Of a DNA stretch of 64,000 nt, positions 53,784 to 63,902 are shown one piece after another. The position numbers were made by a program, and so were the translations under genes. This DNA is from Polaromonas sp. A23 (GTDB taxonomy: Bacteria; Pseudomonadota; Gammaproteobacteria; Burkholderiales; Burkholderiaceae_C), in NCBI RefSeq assembly GCF_002001015.1, contig NZ_MUNO01000050.1, positions 1-64,000 of the forward strand. Direction: 5' to 3'. Under the pieces are notes generated by a model, which ran no database searches, was not told the origin of the DNA, and worked only from the letters and a program-made list of their open reading frames with translations. The number at the start of each line of letters is the position of its first letter. Position 1 is the first letter of the stretch.

Positions 53784-56700
53784 ATGACGCAAGAACAACC
53801 AAAAGACAGTTTCAACCTGTCTAAGTGGGCGCTGGACCATCCGGCGCTGACGCGTTACCTGATGGTGGTGCTGATGCTGCTCGGCTTTGCCGCCTACTTC
53901 CAGCTCGGGCAGGACGAAGACCCGCCATTTACCTTCCGCGCGATGGTGGTGCGCACTTACTGGCCCGGTGCCACAGCGCAGCAGGTGGCCGAACAGGTGA
54001 CCGACAAGATCGAACGTACGCTGCAGGAAGTGCCGTTTGCCGACAAGATCCGCAGCTATTCCAAGCCCGGCGAGTCGCAGATCATTTTCCAGATCAAGGA
54101 TTCGTCCAAGGCGGCCGATGTGGCAGGCGTCTGGTATGCCGTGCGCAAGAAGGTGGGCGACATGCGCGGCACCCTGCCGGGCGGGGTGGTGGGTCCGTTC
54201 TTCAACGACGACTTCGGCGATGTGTATGGCGTGATTTACGCGCTGCAGGCCGACGGTTTCAGCTACGCCGAGCTCAAGACTTTTGCCGACGAGGCGCGGC
54301 AGCTGTTGTTACGCGTGCCCGATGTGGCCAAGGTCGAGCAGTTTGGCGTGCAGGACGAAAAACTGTTCATCGAAATCTCGCAAAAGCGGCTGGCCCAACT
54401 GGGCCTTGATTTCAACCAGGTGCTCAATCAACTGGGCCAGCAGAACGCGGTGGAGTCCGCCGGTGCGGTGCAGACGCCGTTGGACGTGGTGCAGGTGCGT
54501 GTGGCCGGGCAGTTTGAAGCCGTTGAGCAACTGCGGGCAATGCCCATCCGCGGAAACTCGGGCAACCAGCTGCGCCTGGGCGACATCGCCGAGATCAAAC
54601 GCGGCTACGTGGACCCGCCGGCTGTCAAGGTGCGTCATCAGGGCCGTGAAGTGATTGCGCTCGGTGTGTCCATGGCCAAGGGCGGGGACATCATTGCTTT
54701 GGGCAAGGCACTGAAAGCAACCACGGCCCGCATCGGCTCGCGTTTGCCGGCCGGCATCGAGCTGGTGCAGATTCAGGATCAGCCGACCGCGGTGGCTACC
54801 TCGGTCAATGAATTCGTCAAGGTGCTGATTGAAGCTGTGGTGATCGTGCTGGCCGTAAGTTTCATCGCGCTGGGCTTTCACCGGCGCCCGGGCCAGCACC
54901 CGCTGTGGAAGCGTTATTACATCGACATGCGGCCAGGCCTGGTGGTGGGCATCACGATTCCGCTGGTGCTGGCCGTCACCTTTCTGGCCATGAGTTACTT
55001 CGGCATTGGCCTGCACAAAATTTCGCTCGGCTCGCTGATCATCGCGCTGGGCCTGCTGGTGGACGACGCCATCATTGCGGTGGAAATGATGGTGCGCAAG
55101 ATGGAAGAGGGCTACGACAAGGTGCGCGCTGCGACCTTTGCCTACGAGATCACCGCGATGCCCATGCTGACCGGCACACTGATCACCGCGGTCGGTTTCC
55201 TGCCGATCGGCATGGCGAAATCGACGGTAGGTGAATACACGTTTGCGATTTTCGCGGTGACGGTGATTGCGCTGGTATTGAGCTGGATTGTGTCGGTGTA
55301 TTTTGTGCCCTACCTGGGTACGCTGTTGCTCAAGGCCAAGCCCTTGCCCGCTGGGGGCGAGGCAGACCATCACGAGCACTTTGACACCCCGTTTTACCGG
55401 GGCTTTCGCAGCGCCGTGAACTGGTGTGTGGAATACCGCTGGCTCACGATAGGCGCGACGATACTGGTCTTTGCGCTTGGCATTGTTGGCATGGGCAAGG
55501 TCCAGCAGCAGTTTTTTCCCGATTCGAGCCGTCCGGAGATCATGGTTGATATCTGGTTCCCGGAAGGCACCGCGTTTGCTGCCAATGAGTTGACCGCCAA
55601 GCGCGTGGAAGAGCGGCTGCTCAAGGAAGAGGGTGTCAGTTCTGTCAGCACCTGGGTGGGCTCGGGCGTGCCGCGTTTTTACCTGCCGCTGGACCAGGTT
55701 TTCCCGCAGACCAATGTGTCGCAATTCATTGTGCTGCCCAAGGACCTGAAGGTGCGCGAGTCCTTGCGTGTCAAGCTACCGGCCTTGCTGGCCCAGGAGT
55801 TTCCCGAGGTGCGCGGCCGCATCAAGCTGCTGCCCAATGGCCCGCCTGTGCCTTACCCGGTGCAGTTTCGCGTTGTCGGCATCGACCCGCTGGTCTTGCG
55901 CGACCGCGCCGACGAGGTCAAGGCTGCCATGCGCGAGAGCCCCAACACACGGGGCGTGAATGACAACTGGAACGAGTCGGTGAAAGTGCTGCGCCTGGAA
56001 GTAGACCAGTCCAAGGCGCGGGCGCTGGGCGTGACCAGCCAGTCGATTGCGCAGGCGTCCAAGACCATCCTGGCCGGCAGCAACGTGGGCCAGTTCCGCG
56101 AGGGCGACAAGCTCATCGACATCGTGCTGCGCCAGCCCATGGACGAGCGCAACGCGATCACTGACATCGCCAATGCCTACTTGCCGACGGCTTCGGGCAA
56201 GTCGATCCCGCTGACCCAGATCGCCAAGCCGGTCTTCACCTGGGAGCCGGGGGTGATGTGGCGGGAGAACCGCGACTACGCGATCACGGTGCAAAGCGAC
56301 ATCGTCGAGGGCCTGCAGGGCGCGACGGTGACCAACGAGTTGCTTCCTGCGCTGAAGGCTATCGAGGCCAAATGGCAGAAAAATGGCATGAGCGGCTATC
56401 GGATCGAAGTGGCCGGTGCTGTCGAGGAAAGCAGCAAGGGTTCCAGCTCCATCGTGGCTGGCGTTCCCATCATGCTGTTCCTGACCTTTACCCTGTTGAT
56501 GCTGCAACTGCACAGTTTCAGCCGGGCCATGCTGGTGTTTCTGACCGGGCCACTGGGGATTGCAGGTGTGGCTGGGGCCTTGCTGCTGCTCGGCCGTCCG
56601 TTCGGTTTTGTAGCCCTGCTCGGAGTGATTGCCTTGATGGGGATGATCCAGCGGAACTCCGTGATCCTGATCGACCAGATCGAGCAGGACCGCGCAGCGG

Positions 56701-56939
56701 GCATTCCAGCTTGGGACGCGATCGTAGAGTCTGCCGTGCGGCGTTTGCGCCCGATCGTGCTGACGGCCGCTGCCGCCGTGCTGGCCATGATTCCGCTGTC
56801 GCGCAGCGTGTTCTGGGGGCCGATGGCGGTTGCCATCATGGGGGGCCTGATTGTTGCCACGGTGCTGACGCTGCTGGCTTTGCCGGCGATGTACGCCGCA
56901 TGGTTTCGCGTAAAACGCGAAACACCGGCGTTTCAATAA
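53784..56939 (+). CDS. RND multidrug efflux permease (AcrB/HAE1 type)
   Basis: 1051 residues from ATG 53784 with GAGG upstream. Twelve membrane helices with two large periplasmic loops. The proton-relay aspartate pair is in GLLVDDAIIAVEM, and the N-terminal segment LGQDEDPPFTFRAMVV is typical of this branch. It exports hydrophobic or amphipathic compounds by proton antiport. No outer-membrane factor gene follows. The final codons (AWFRVKRETPA) lie in a 31-bp direct repeat copied downstream. Confidence 0.94.
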   Translation: MTQEQPKDSFNLSKWALDHPALTRYLMVVLMLLGFAAYFQLGQDEDPPFTFRAMVVRTYWPGATAQQVAEQVTDKIERTLQEVPFADKIRSYSKPGESQIIFQIKDSSKAADVAGVWYAVRKKVGDMRGTLPGGVVGPFFNDDFGDVYGVIYALQADGFSYAELKTFADEARQLLLRVPDVAKVEQFGVQDEKLFIEISQKRLAQLGLDFNQVLNQLGQQNAVESAGAVQTPLDVVQVRVAGQFEAVEQLRAMPIRGNSGNQLRLGDIAEIKRGYVDPPAVKVRHQGREVIALGVSMAKGGDIIALGKALKATTARIGSRLPAGIELVQIQDQPTAVATSVNEFVKVLIEAVVIVLAVSFIALGFHRRPGQHPLWKRYYIDMRPGLVVGITIPLVLAVTFLAMSYFGIGLHKISLGSLIIALGLLVDDAIIAVEMMVRKMEEGYDKVRAATFAYEITAMPMLTGTLITAVGFLPIGMAKSTVGEYTFAIFAVTVIALVLSWIVSVYFVPYLGTLLLKAKPLPAGGEADHHEHFDTPFYRGFRSAVNWCVEYRWLTIGATILVFALGIVGMGKVQQQFFPDSSRPEIMVDIWFPEGTAFAANELTAKRVEERLLKEEGVSSVSTWVGSGVPRFYLPLDQVFPQTNVSQFIVLPKDLKVRESLRVKLPALLAQEFPEVRGRIKLLPNGPPVPYPVQFRVVGIDPLVLRDRADEVKAAMRESPNTRGVNDNWNESVKVLRLEVDQSKARALGVTSQSIAQASKTILAGSNVGQFREGDKLIDIVLRQPMDERNAITDIANAYLPTASGKSIPLTQIAKPVFTWEPGVMWRENRDYAITVQSDIVEGLQGATVTNELLPALKAIEAKWQKNGMSGYRIEVAGAVEESSKGSSSIVAGVPIMLFLTFTLLMLQLHSFSRAMLVFLTGPLGIAGVAGALLLLGRPFGFVALLGVIALMGMIQRNSVILIDQIEQDRAAGIPAWDAIVESAVRRLRPIVLTAAAAVLAMIPLSRSVFWGPMAVAIMGGLIVATVLTLLALPAMYAAWFRVKRETPAFQ

Positions 56940-57003
56940 TCCGCCCTGCGGGGCGGCGCGTAGCGCCCAGACCCGCATGGTTTCGCGTAAAACGCGAAAC
57001 ACC
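56896..57003. repeat. 31-bp direct repeat with internal hairpin at the pump gene end
   Basis: Two exact 31-bp copies at 56896-56926 and 56973-57003. Each contains GTTTCGCGT-AAA-ACGCGAAAC. The first lies in the last codons of the permease gene, the second in the intergenic region. No T-tract follows either hairpin. Confidence 0.85.
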
Positions 57004-57140
57004 TGCCGTTCCGGCGTAAGGCAACTTCCGGGACGGTCGGCGGCCAAGGGGTGCCGATACAGGCTAAAATAGAAAGTTGACCGATTTCAGGCGGGGGTCC
57101 GTAAGCCTAAAAGCTGAGGATTCCCGTTTTTGTTTCCGGC

Positions 57141-57227
57141 GCGCGGGTGGCGAAATTGGTAGACGCACCAGGTTTAGGTCCTGACGGTAGCAATACTGTG
57201 CGGGTTCGAGTCCCGCCCCGCGCACCA
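57141..57227 (+). tRNA. tRNA-Leu(UAG)
   Basis: Acceptor GCGCGGG pairs with CCCGCGC. The anticodon TAG is in the CAGGTTTAGGTCCTG arm. A long variable arm, a T arm CGGGTTCGAGTCCCG and an encoded CCA follow. A TAAAAT at 57065-57070 may be its -10 element. Confidence 0.96.
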
Positions 57228-57319
57228 CTTTTGAGTTTTTTCAGGACGATTGCTTGCTGCACAGCCCGGCTGGGCGTGCGCGCAACCCGTCCTTTCATAT
57301 TCTGGATTAGGAGTAAATC

Positions 57320-58630
57320 ATGGCCGTGACTGTTGAAACCCTTGAGAAGCTGGAACGCAAGATGACGTTGACTTTGCCCGTCAACACCATCCAGTCGGAA
57401 GTGGATTCACGGCTGAAACGCCTGGCTCGCACCGTCAAGATGGACGGTTTTCGCCCGGGCAAGGTCCCGATGAACGTCGTTGCCCAGCGTTACGGCTATT
57501 CGGTGCATTACGAAGTCATGAACGACAAGGTTGGCGAAGCTTTCTCGGTTGCTGCCAACGAAGCCAAATTGCGCGTTGCCGGCCAGCCACGCATCAGTGA
57601 AAAAGAAGGCGCGCCTGAGGGCGAGCTGGCTTTCGACGCGGTTTTCGAGGTGTATCCCGAAGTCAAGATCGGCGACCTGAGCACAGCACAAGTTGAAAAA
57701 GTGACTGCCGAAGTCACCGACGAAGCCATCGACAAGACGGTGGATATCCTGCGCAAGCAGCGCCGTACGTTTGCCCAGCGCGCCGGTGATGCGCCTGCCC
57801 AAGACGGTGACCGCGTCACCATCGACTTCGAAGGCAAGATTGATGGCGAACCGTTTGCCGGCGGCAAGGCAGAAGCCTTCCAGTTCCTGGTGGGTGAAGG
57901 CCAAATGCTCAAGGAATTCGAAGACGCCGTGCGCGGCATGAAAAATGGCGAAAGCAAGACTTTTCCCTTGAGCTTCCCTGCTGACTACCACGGCAAAGAC
58001 GTTGCGGGCAAACAGGCCGACTTCATGGTCACGGTCAAGAAAATTGAAGCCGCCCACCTGCCTGAAGTCAACGAAGCCCTGGCCAAGTCCCTGGGCATTG
58101 CCGATGCCAGCGTTGAAGGTCTGCGCGCCGACATCAAGAAGAACCTGGAGCGCGAAGTCAAGTTCCGCCTGTTGGCACGCAACAAGAATGCCGTCATGGA
58201 CGCATTGCTGGCGAGTGCCGAACTTGACGTGCCGCAGGCGATTGTGCAGTCCGAACTCGACCGCATGGTCGAGGGTGCCCGTGCCGACCTGAAGCAGCGC
58301 GGCATCAAGGACGCTGACAAGGCGCCCATTCCCGACGATATTTTCCGTCCGCAAGCCGAGCGCCGTGTGCGTCTGGGCCTGGTGGTCGCAGAGCTGACCC
58401 GTGCCAATGACCTGTTCCCCAAGACCGAGCAGGTCAAGGCCCACGTCGAAGAACTGGCTTCGAGCTACGAAAAACCCCAGGATGTGGTGCGTTGGTACTT
58501 CAGCGACGAAAAACGCATGGCTGAGGTTGAGTCTGTCGTGATCGAAAACAATGTGACCAGTTTTGTGCTCGGCAAGGCCAAAATCGTCGAAAAATCAGTC
58601 TCCTTTGATGAATTGATGGCGCAGAACTGA
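57320..58630 (+). CDS. tig: Trigger factor
   Basis: 436 residues, standard. Ribosome-bound chaperone and prolyl isomerase. The N-terminal ribosome-docking segment includes [17 protein letters not shown], a central FKBP domain (about 150-245: [21 protein letters not shown]) and a C-terminal helical arm. AGGAG lies before ATG 57320. It heads the tig-clpP-clpX-lon protein-quality block. Confidence 0.97.
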   Translation: MAVTVETLEKLERKMTLTLPVNTIQSEVDSRLKRLARTVKMDGFRPGKVPMNVVAQRYGYSVHYEVMNDKVGEAFSVAANEAKLRVAGQPRISEKEGAPEGELAFDAVFEVYPEVKIGDLSTAQVEKVTAEVTDEAIDKTVDILRKQRRTFAQRAGDAPAQDGDRVTIDFEGKIDGEPFAGGKAEAFQFLVGEGQMLKEFEDAVRGMKNGESKTFPLSFPADYHGKDVAGKQADFMVTVKKIEAAHLPEVNEALAKSLGIADASVEGLRADIKKNLEREVKFRLLARNKNAVMDALLASAELDVPQAIVQSELDRMVEGARADLKQRGIKDADKAPIPDDIFRPQAERRVRLGLVVAELTRANDLFPKTEQVKAHVEELASSYEKPQDVVRWYFSDEKRMAEVESVVIENNVTSFVLGKAKIVEKSVSFDELMAQN

Positions 58631-58677
58631 AGCGGGTCGCGGGCTGCGGCCCGGCGTTCAGCAGATTTTCCGTTGCA

Positions 58678-58714
58678 GGGGCTTGCGGCTACGGCTTCAA
58701 GCCCCATTTATTTT
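58678..58714 (+). terminator. Possible terminator between tig and clpP
   Basis: GGGGCTTG (58678-58685) / CAAGCCCC (58698-58705) with a 12-nt loop, followed by the T-rich ATTTATTTT. It may end the tig transcript or attenuate into clpP. Confidence 0.55.
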
Positions 58715-58745
58715 GGGTAAAGTAGGCCCACAAATTGGAGAACAC

Positions 58746-59363
58746 ATGATTTACAGCAGTGCACAGGACATTCAAGGCCTCGGCATGGTGCCGATGGTGA
58801 TTGAACAGTCCGGCCGCGGCGAGCGGTCGTATGACATTTATTCGCGTCTGCTGAAGGAGCGCGTCATTTTCCTGGTTGGCCCGGTCAACGACCAGACTGC
58901 CAACCTGGTCGTGGCGCAACTGCTTTTCCTCGAGAGCGAAAACCCGGACAAGGACATCTCGTTCTACATCAATTCCCCGGGCGGCTCTGTGACAGCGGGC
59001 ATGGCGATTTATGACACCATGCAGTTCATCAAGGCAGACGTTTCCACGCTTTGCGTCGGTATGGCTGCCAGCATGGGCGCGTTCCTGCTGGCCGCGGGCG
59101 CGAAGGGCAAACGCTTTTCCCTGCCCAATTCACGTGTGATGATCCACCAGCCCTCGGGCGGCGCGCAAGGTCAGGCCACGGACATTGAAATCCACGCGCG
59201 TGACATCCTCAAGACGCGTGAGCAGCTCAACCGGATCCTGGCAGCCAACACAGGCCAGACCGTTGAGAAGATCGAGCGCGACACCGAGCGCGACTACTTC
59301 ATGTTTGCCGAAGAGGCGAAGGCCTACGGCGTGGTGGACCAGGTGATTGCAAAACGGGCCTGA
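58746..59363 (+). CDS. clpP: ATP-dependent Clp protease proteolytic subunit
   Basis: 205 residues from ATG 58746 with GGAGA upstream. Serine peptidase with catalytic Ser109 (MAASMGA), His134 (MIHQPSG) and Asp183. Two heptameric rings form the degradation chamber used by ClpX. A longer frame upstream (58683) has no ribosome-binding site. Confidence 0.97.
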   Translation: MIYSSAQDIQGLGMVPMVIEQSGRGERSYDIYSRLLKERVIFLVGPVNDQTANLVVAQLLFLESENPDKDISFYINSPGGSVTAGMAIYDTMQFIKADVSTLCVGMAASMGAFLLAAGAKGKRFSLPNSRVMIHQPSGGAQGQATDIEIHARDILKTREQLNRILAANTGQTVEKIERDTERDYFMFAEEAKAYGVVDQVIAKRA

Positions 59364-59396
59364 AAAAGCCCCGTTTTCCCCTAGTTGCACGACAGC

Positions 59397-59431
59397 AACG
59401 GCGTTTTCTGTAACAGAGAACGCCGTTTTTA
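59397..59431 (+). terminator. Rho-independent terminator between clpP and clpX
   Basis: AACGGCGTTTTCTG / CAGAGAACGCCGTT arms with a 3-nt loop, then TTTTAT. ClpX therefore probably has its own promoter or depends on read-through. Confidence 0.85.
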
Positions 59432-59483
59432 TTTGGTTATCATTGACTAACATTTCCTCCGGGTATCCAAAGGCATTCCATCC

Positions 59484-60749
59484 ATGGCCGAAAAAAAAGG
59501 CTCTACCAGCGAAAAAACCCTGTATTGCTCCTTCTGCGGCAAAAGCCAGCACGAGGTCAAGAAGCTCATTGCTGGACCATCGGTTTTCATCTGTGATGAA
59601 TGCATAGACCTTTGCAATGAAATCATTCGCGATGAGCTGCCCGCCGGAGACGACGTGCGCGAAACGCGCGGAGATTTGCCGACGCCCCTGGAAATCAAGG
59701 CCACGCTCGATGGCTATGTCATCGGGCAGGAACCAGCCAAGCGCACCCTGGCCGTCGCTGTGTACAACCACTACAAGCGACTGCGCCACAAAGAAAAGGC
59801 GAAAAAGGACGATGTCGAACTGACCAAAAGCAATATCTTGCTGATCGGCCCTACGGGCTCGGGCAAGACGCTTTTGGCGCAGACGCTTGCGCGCACCCTC
59901 AACGTTCCTTTTGTAATGGCTGATGCGACAACGCTGACTGAAGCCGGCTACGTTGGTGAGGATGTTGAAAACATCATCCAGAAACTTCTGCAGAGCTGTA
60001 ATTACGAAGTCGAGCGTGCCCAGCAAGGCATTGTTTACATCGACGAAATCGACAAGATTTCACGGAAATCCGACAATCCTTCGATCACGCGCGATGTGTC
60101 GGGCGAGGGCGTTCAGCAGGCCCTTCTCAAGTTGATTGAAGGCACGATGGCCTCCGTGCCTCCGCAGGGCGGCCGCAAGCACCCCAATCAGGATTTTTTG
60201 CAGGTCGACACGACCAACATCCTGTTTATTTGCGGCGGTGCTTTCTCGGGACTGGAAAAGGTCATTGAAAACCGTACGGAATCCTCCGGCATAGGTTTTG
60301 GCGCATCCGTCAAAAGCAAGAAGGCCCGCAGCCTGACCGAGGCCTTCAAGGACGTTGAACCTGAAGACCTGATCAAGTTCGGATTGATTCCCGAGCTGGT
60401 CGGCCGGATGCCTGTGGTCGCTACCCTGGCCGAGCTGACTGAAGATGCGCTGGTGCAAATCCTGACTGAGCCAAAAAATGCAGTGGTCAAGCAGTTCAGC
60501 AAGTTGCTGTCCATGGAAGGCGTGGATCTGGAGATTCGTCCTTCTGCACTGAAAGCCATTGCGCGCAAGGCGCTTGCCCGAAAAACCGGGGCGCGCGGCC
60601 TGCGTTCGATTCTTGAGCAATCGCTGATTGACACCATGTTTGATCTGCCCAACACAAGCAACGTGGAAAAAGTGGTTGTTGATGAGTCGACGATTGAAGA
60701 AAACAAGGCGCCCCTGCTTGTCTACCGGGAAGCGGCCAAGCAGGCTTGA
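59484..60749 (+). CDS. clpX: ATP-dependent Clp protease ATP-binding subunit ClpX
   Basis: 421 residues. N-terminal zinc-binding domain (Cys15, Cys18, Cys37, Cys40), Walker A GPTGSGKT (about 121) and Walker [11 protein letters not shown]. It unfolds tagged substrates and threads them into ClpP. The pore loop GYVGEDVEN follows Walker A. Confidence 0.97.
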   Translation: MAEKKGSTSEKTLYCSFCGKSQHEVKKLIAGPSVFICDECIDLCNEIIRDELPAGDDVRETRGDLPTPLEIKATLDGYVIGQEPAKRTLAVAVYNHYKRLRHKEKAKKDDVELTKSNILLIGPTGSGKTLLAQTLARTLNVPFVMADATTLTEAGYVGEDVENIIQKLLQSCNYEVERAQQGIVYIDEIDKISRKSDNPSITRDVSGEGVQQALLKLIEGTMASVPPQGGRKHPNQDFLQVDTTNILFICGGAFSGLEKVIENRTESSGIGFGASVKSKKARSLTEAFKDVEPEDLIKFGLIPELVGRMPVVATLAELTEDALVQILTEPKNAVVKQFSKLLSMEGVDLEIRPSALKAIARKALARKTGARGLRSILEQSLIDTMFDLPNTSNVEKVVVDESTIEENKAPLLVYREAAKQA

Positions 60750-60813
60750 TGCTTTAGATAAGGTGAAGATGACCCGGATCCTGGCCTTGAGGCAGGGCAA
60801 ACCCGGCCTGTGG

Positions 60814-60841
60814 CTTGAAAAGTGATCTCTGTCCCCCACTT
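60814..60841 (+). promoter_or_regulatory. Heat-shock (sigma-32) promoter of lon
   Basis: -35 CTTGAA (60814-60819), 14-bp spacer, -10 CCCCACTT (60834-60841), close to the consensus CTTGAA / CCCCATnT. It lies 85 bp before the lon start, as expected for a heat-shock protease. Confidence 0.7.
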
Positions 60842-60863
60842 TTCAAATAATGTTTTCACCGAT

Positions 60864-60901
60864 ACGAAAGTTTCATCTGTACGTGCAGGATGAACTTTCG
60901 T
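60864..60901 (+). other. Stem-loop in the lon 5' leader
   Basis: ACGAAAGTTTCATC pairs with GATGAACTTTCGT (one bulged T), loop of about 11 nt. It ends 25 bp before the lon ATG and lies downstream of the heat-shock promoter. It could be a weak terminator for clpX, or a structure affecting lon mRNA stability or translation. Confidence 0.6.
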
Positions 60902-60925
60902 TAAGGCTTACCTTTAAAGGTTGAT

Positions 60926-63355
60926 ATGTCCGCTCAAACTACATTGCCTTCCAGCCCCATCGACCTGCCGTTGCTGCCCTTGCGCGACGTGGTGGTGTTC
61001 CCCCACATGGTGATCCCGCTGTTTGTTGGGCGCCCCAAAAGCATCAAGGCGCTGGAGTCTGCCATGGAAGCGGAGCGCCGCATCATGCTGGTAGCGCAGA
61101 AGGCCGCAGCCAAGGATGAGCCGTCGGTCGAAGACATGTTCGGAGTCGGTTGCGTCGCTACCATCCTGCAAATGCTCAAACTGCCCGATGGCACCGTCAA
61201 GGTGCTGGTTGAAGGCCAGCAACGCGCAACCGTGAACAAGATCGATGAAGGCGAGTTTCACTTCACCGCCAACGTCACTCCGGTGGAGTCGGAGATCCTT
61301 GTTCCCGGCGACAAAACCAGTGAGACGGAAGCACTGCGCCGCGCTGTGATGCAGCAGTTTGACCACTACGTCAAGTTGAACAAGAAAATTCCGCCGGAAA
61401 TTCTCACCTCGATTTCCAGCATCGACGATGCAGGCCGGTTGGCTGACACGATTGCCGCGCATCTACCTCTCAAGCTCGACGCCAAGCAGGTCATTCTGGA
61501 TCTTGGCAACGTCAAAGCGCGGCTGGAAAACCTTTACGAGCAGTTGGAGCGTGAGGTCGACATTCTCAATGTCGACAAAAAAATCCGTGGCCGCGTCAAG
61601 CGCCAGATGGAGAAGAATCAGCGCGACTTCTATTTGAACGAGCAGGTCAAGGCAATCCAGAAAGAATTGGGCGAAGGCGAAGAAGGCGCGGACATCGAAG
61701 AGATCGAGAAAAAGATCAAGAGCGCCAAGATGCCTCAGGAAGCGCGCAAGAAGGCTGAAAGCGAGCTGAAAAAACTCAAACTGATGTCACCGATGTCGGC
61801 AGAGGCTACTGTTGTGCGCACCTATATTGATGTGCTCACCGGACTGCCCTGGAGCAAAAAAACAAAAATCAAGCACGATCTCGCCAATGCTGAAAGCGTG
61901 CTGGATGAAGACCATTACGGCCTGGAAAAGGTTAAAGACCGGATTGTGGAATACCTCGCGGTTCAGCAACGTGTGGACAAGCTGAAAGCACCGATTCTTT
62001 GCCTGGTCGGCCCTCCCGGTGTCGGCAAGACTTCGTTGGGCCAGTCGATTGCGAAAGCCACCGGCCGCAAATACGTGCGCATGGCGCTGGGCGGCATGCG
62101 GGACGAAGCGGAGATCCGCGGACACCGCCGTACCTACATTGGTGCGTTGCCAGGCAAGGTTCTGCAGAGTCTGACCAAGGCGGGTACACGCAATCCCTTG
62201 TTCCTGCTCGACGAGATCGACAAGCTGGGCACCGATTTTCGGGGTGACCCTTCCAGCGCCTTGCTGGAGGTTCTCGACCCGGAGCAGAACCATACCTTTG
62301 GTGACCATTACGTCGAGGTGGACTTCGACCTGAGCGACGTGATGTTTGTGGCAACGTCGAATTCGATGAATATTCCGCCAGCCTTGCTGGACCGCATGGA
62401 GGTGATTCGCCTTTCCGGCTACACGGAAGACGAAAAAACCAGCATTGCGATGCGCTATCTGCTGCCCAAGCAACTCAAGAACAATGGCGTGAAGGAAGAA
62501 GAGCTGGAGATCACCGAACAGGCGGTCCGCGATATCGTGCGTTATTACACGCGTGAAGCCGGCGTGCGTTCGCTTGAGCGTGAGCTGTCCAAGATCTGCC
62601 GCAAGGTGGTCAAGGGCATACAGCTCAAGAAAATGGAACCGAAGGTCATTGTTACCGCCGACAATCTCAACGATTTCCTGGGCGTTCGCAAGTTTGACTA
62701 TGGTCGGGCGGAAGACCACAACCAGATCGGCCAAGTGGTCGGTCTGGCCTGGACTGAAGTGGGCGGCGATCTGCTGACGATCGAAGCTGCGATCATGCCG
62801 GGCAAGGGTGTGATCACACGCACCGGCTCGCTGGGTGATGTGATGAAAGAGTCCGTGGAGGCCGCCCGTACGGTCGTGCGTAGCCGGTCGCGCGTACTTG
62901 GCATCAAGGACGAGATGTTCGAGAAGCGTGACATTCATATTCACGTTCCTGACGGCGCCACGCCGAAGGATGGGCCGAGCGCCGGTGCAGCGATGACCAC
63001 TGCCTTTGTTTCGGCTCTCACCGGTATCCCCGTGCGTGGCGATGTGGCGATGACGGGCGAGATCACCCTTCGCGGAGAGGTCACGGCCATTGGGGGGCTG
63101 AAGGAAAAACTGCTTGCCGCTTTGCGCGGCGGCATCAAGACCGTCCTGATCCCCCAGGAAAACGCCAAAGACCTGCAGGAGATTCCGGAGAACGTTAAAA
63201 ACGGGCTGGAAATCGTGCCGGTCAAATGGATTGATCAGGTGCTGCAGATTGCCCTGGTGCGCCAGCCGGTTCCTCTCACCGACGACGAGCCAGCGAGTGC
63301 GACGGCTGCGCCACCGCCTCCTGTGGTCGAGGCGGCAGGCAGCATCAAACACTGA
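60926..63355 (+). CDS. lon: ATP-dependent protease Lon
   Basis: 809 residues. N-terminal substrate-binding domain opening LPLLPLRDVVVFPHMVIPLFVGR, Walker A GPPGVGKTS (about 362), and a C-terminal serine peptidase with the Ser685 (DGPSAGAAM) and Lys728 (GLKEKLLAALRGG) dyad. It degrades misfolded and regulatory proteins. AAAGG precedes ATG 60926. Confidence 0.97.
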   Translation: MSAQTTLPSSPIDLPLLPLRDVVVFPHMVIPLFVGRPKSIKALESAMEAERRIMLVAQKAAAKDEPSVEDMFGVGCVATILQMLKLPDGTVKVLVEGQQRATVNKIDEGEFHFTANVTPVESEILVPGDKTSETEALRRAVMQQFDHYVKLNKKIPPEILTSISSIDDAGRLADTIAAHLPLKLDAKQVILDLGNVKARLENLYEQLEREVDILNVDKKIRGRVKRQMEKNQRDFYLNEQVKAIQKELGEGEEGADIEEIEKKIKSAKMPQEARKKAESELKKLKLMSPMSAEATVVRTYIDVLTGLPWSKKTKIKHDLANAESVLDEDHYGLEKVKDRIVEYLAVQQRVDKLKAPILCLVGPPGVGKTSLGQSIAKATGRKYVRMALGGMRDEAEIRGHRRTYIGALPGKVLQSLTKAGTRNPLFLLDEIDKLGTDFRGDPSSALLEVLDPEQNHTFGDHYVEVDFDLSDVMFVATSNSMNIPPALLDRMEVIRLSGYTEDEKTSIAMRYLLPKQLKNNGVKEEELEITEQAVRDIVRYYTREAGVRSLERELSKICRKVVKGIQLKKMEPKVIVTADNLNDFLGVRKFDYGRAEDHNQIGQVVGLAWTEVGGDLLTIEAAIMPGKGVITRTGSLGDVMKESVEAARTVVRSRSRVLGIKDEMFEKRDIHIHVPDGATPKDGPSAGAAMTTAFVSALTGIPVRGDVAMTGEITLRGEVTAIGGLKEKLLAALRGGIKTVLIPQENAKDLQEIPENVKNGLEIVPVKWIDQVLQIALVRQPVPLTDDEPASATAAPPPPVVEAAGSIKH

Positions 63356-63376
63356 GATGCAAATTTTTCAGAGCTC

Positions 63377-63406
63377 TTCGCAAAGCACAAAAAAGTACGC
63401 TATAAT
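63377..63406 (+). promoter_or_regulatory. Promoter of the Gly-Cys-Leu tRNA array
   Basis: -10 TATAAT (63401-63406, perfect) and -35 TTCGCA (63377-63382) with an 18-bp spacer. Start expected about 10 nt before tRNA-Gly. Confidence 0.6.
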
Positions 63407-63420
63407 TTGAGGCTGTAATC

Positions 63421-63496
63421 GCGGGAGTAGCTCAGTTGGTAGAGCGCAACCTTGCCAAGGTTGAGGTCGAGAGTTCGAGACTCTTCTCCCGCTCCA
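63421..63496 (+). tRNA. tRNA-Gly(GCC)
   Basis: Acceptor GCGGGAG pairs with CTCCCGC; D arm GCTCAGTTGGTAGAGC; anticodon GCC flanked by ACCTT and AAGGT; T arm GAGAGTTCGAGACTC; CCA encoded. Confidence 0.97.
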
Positions 63497-63500
63497 ATTC

Positions 63501-63533
63501 AAAAGGGCAGCATGTCAAAATGCTGTCCTTTTT
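63501..63533 (+). terminator. Terminator-like hairpin after tRNA-Gly
   Basis: AAAAGGGCAGCAT / ATGCTGTCCTTTTT with a GTCAAA loop and a T-run. One G-U pair. It may separate tRNA-Gly from the next tRNA. Confidence 0.75.
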
Positions 63534-63600
63534 CATTGGTGGTGATTCATAAAGATGGCCGGTAAAATCCTGATGGTTTTGCTGGCAGCAGACAGATTAC

Positions 63601-63674
63601 GGCGCGGTAACAAAGCGGTTATGTACCGGATTGCAAATCCGAGTAGGTCGGTTCGACTCCGGCCCGCGCCTCCA
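63601..63674 (+). tRNA. tRNA-Cys(GCA)
   Basis: Acceptor GGCGCGG pairs with CCGCGCC; anticodon GCA in CGGATTGCAAATCCG; T arm GTCGGTTCGACTCCGGC; CCA encoded. Confidence 0.96.
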
Positions 63675-63687
63675 TTCATTTTTGCCC

Positions 63688-63710
63688 GCCCCTTGTTCAG
63701 GGGCTTTTTT
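63688..63710 (+). terminator. Rho-independent terminator after tRNA-Cys
   Basis: GCCCC / GGGGC stem with TTGTTCA loop followed by six Ts. Confidence 0.85.
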
Positions 63711-63728
63711 GTCCGTCGGTATCTCCTG

Positions 63729-63820
63729 GCCTGAGTGGTGAAATAGGTAGACACAGCGGACTTAAAATCCGCCGCTTCGTGAAAACGGGCGTACCGGTTC
63801 GATTCCGGTCTCAGGCACCA
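63729..63820 (+). tRNA. tRNA-Leu(UAA)
   Basis: Acceptor GCCTGAG pairs with CTCAGGC; anticodon TAA in GCGGACTTAAAATCCGC; long variable arm; T arm CCGGTTCGATTCCGG; CCA encoded. Because a terminator lies before it, it probably has its own promoter or uses read-through. Confidence 0.96.
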
Positions 63821-63902
63821 GCTCCAGTACGAGGCATCGCAAGCGCCAGCCTGCATACGTGGCGATGTTCATTTCAGACCACAAATGGTTAAGATAGATT
63901 CC

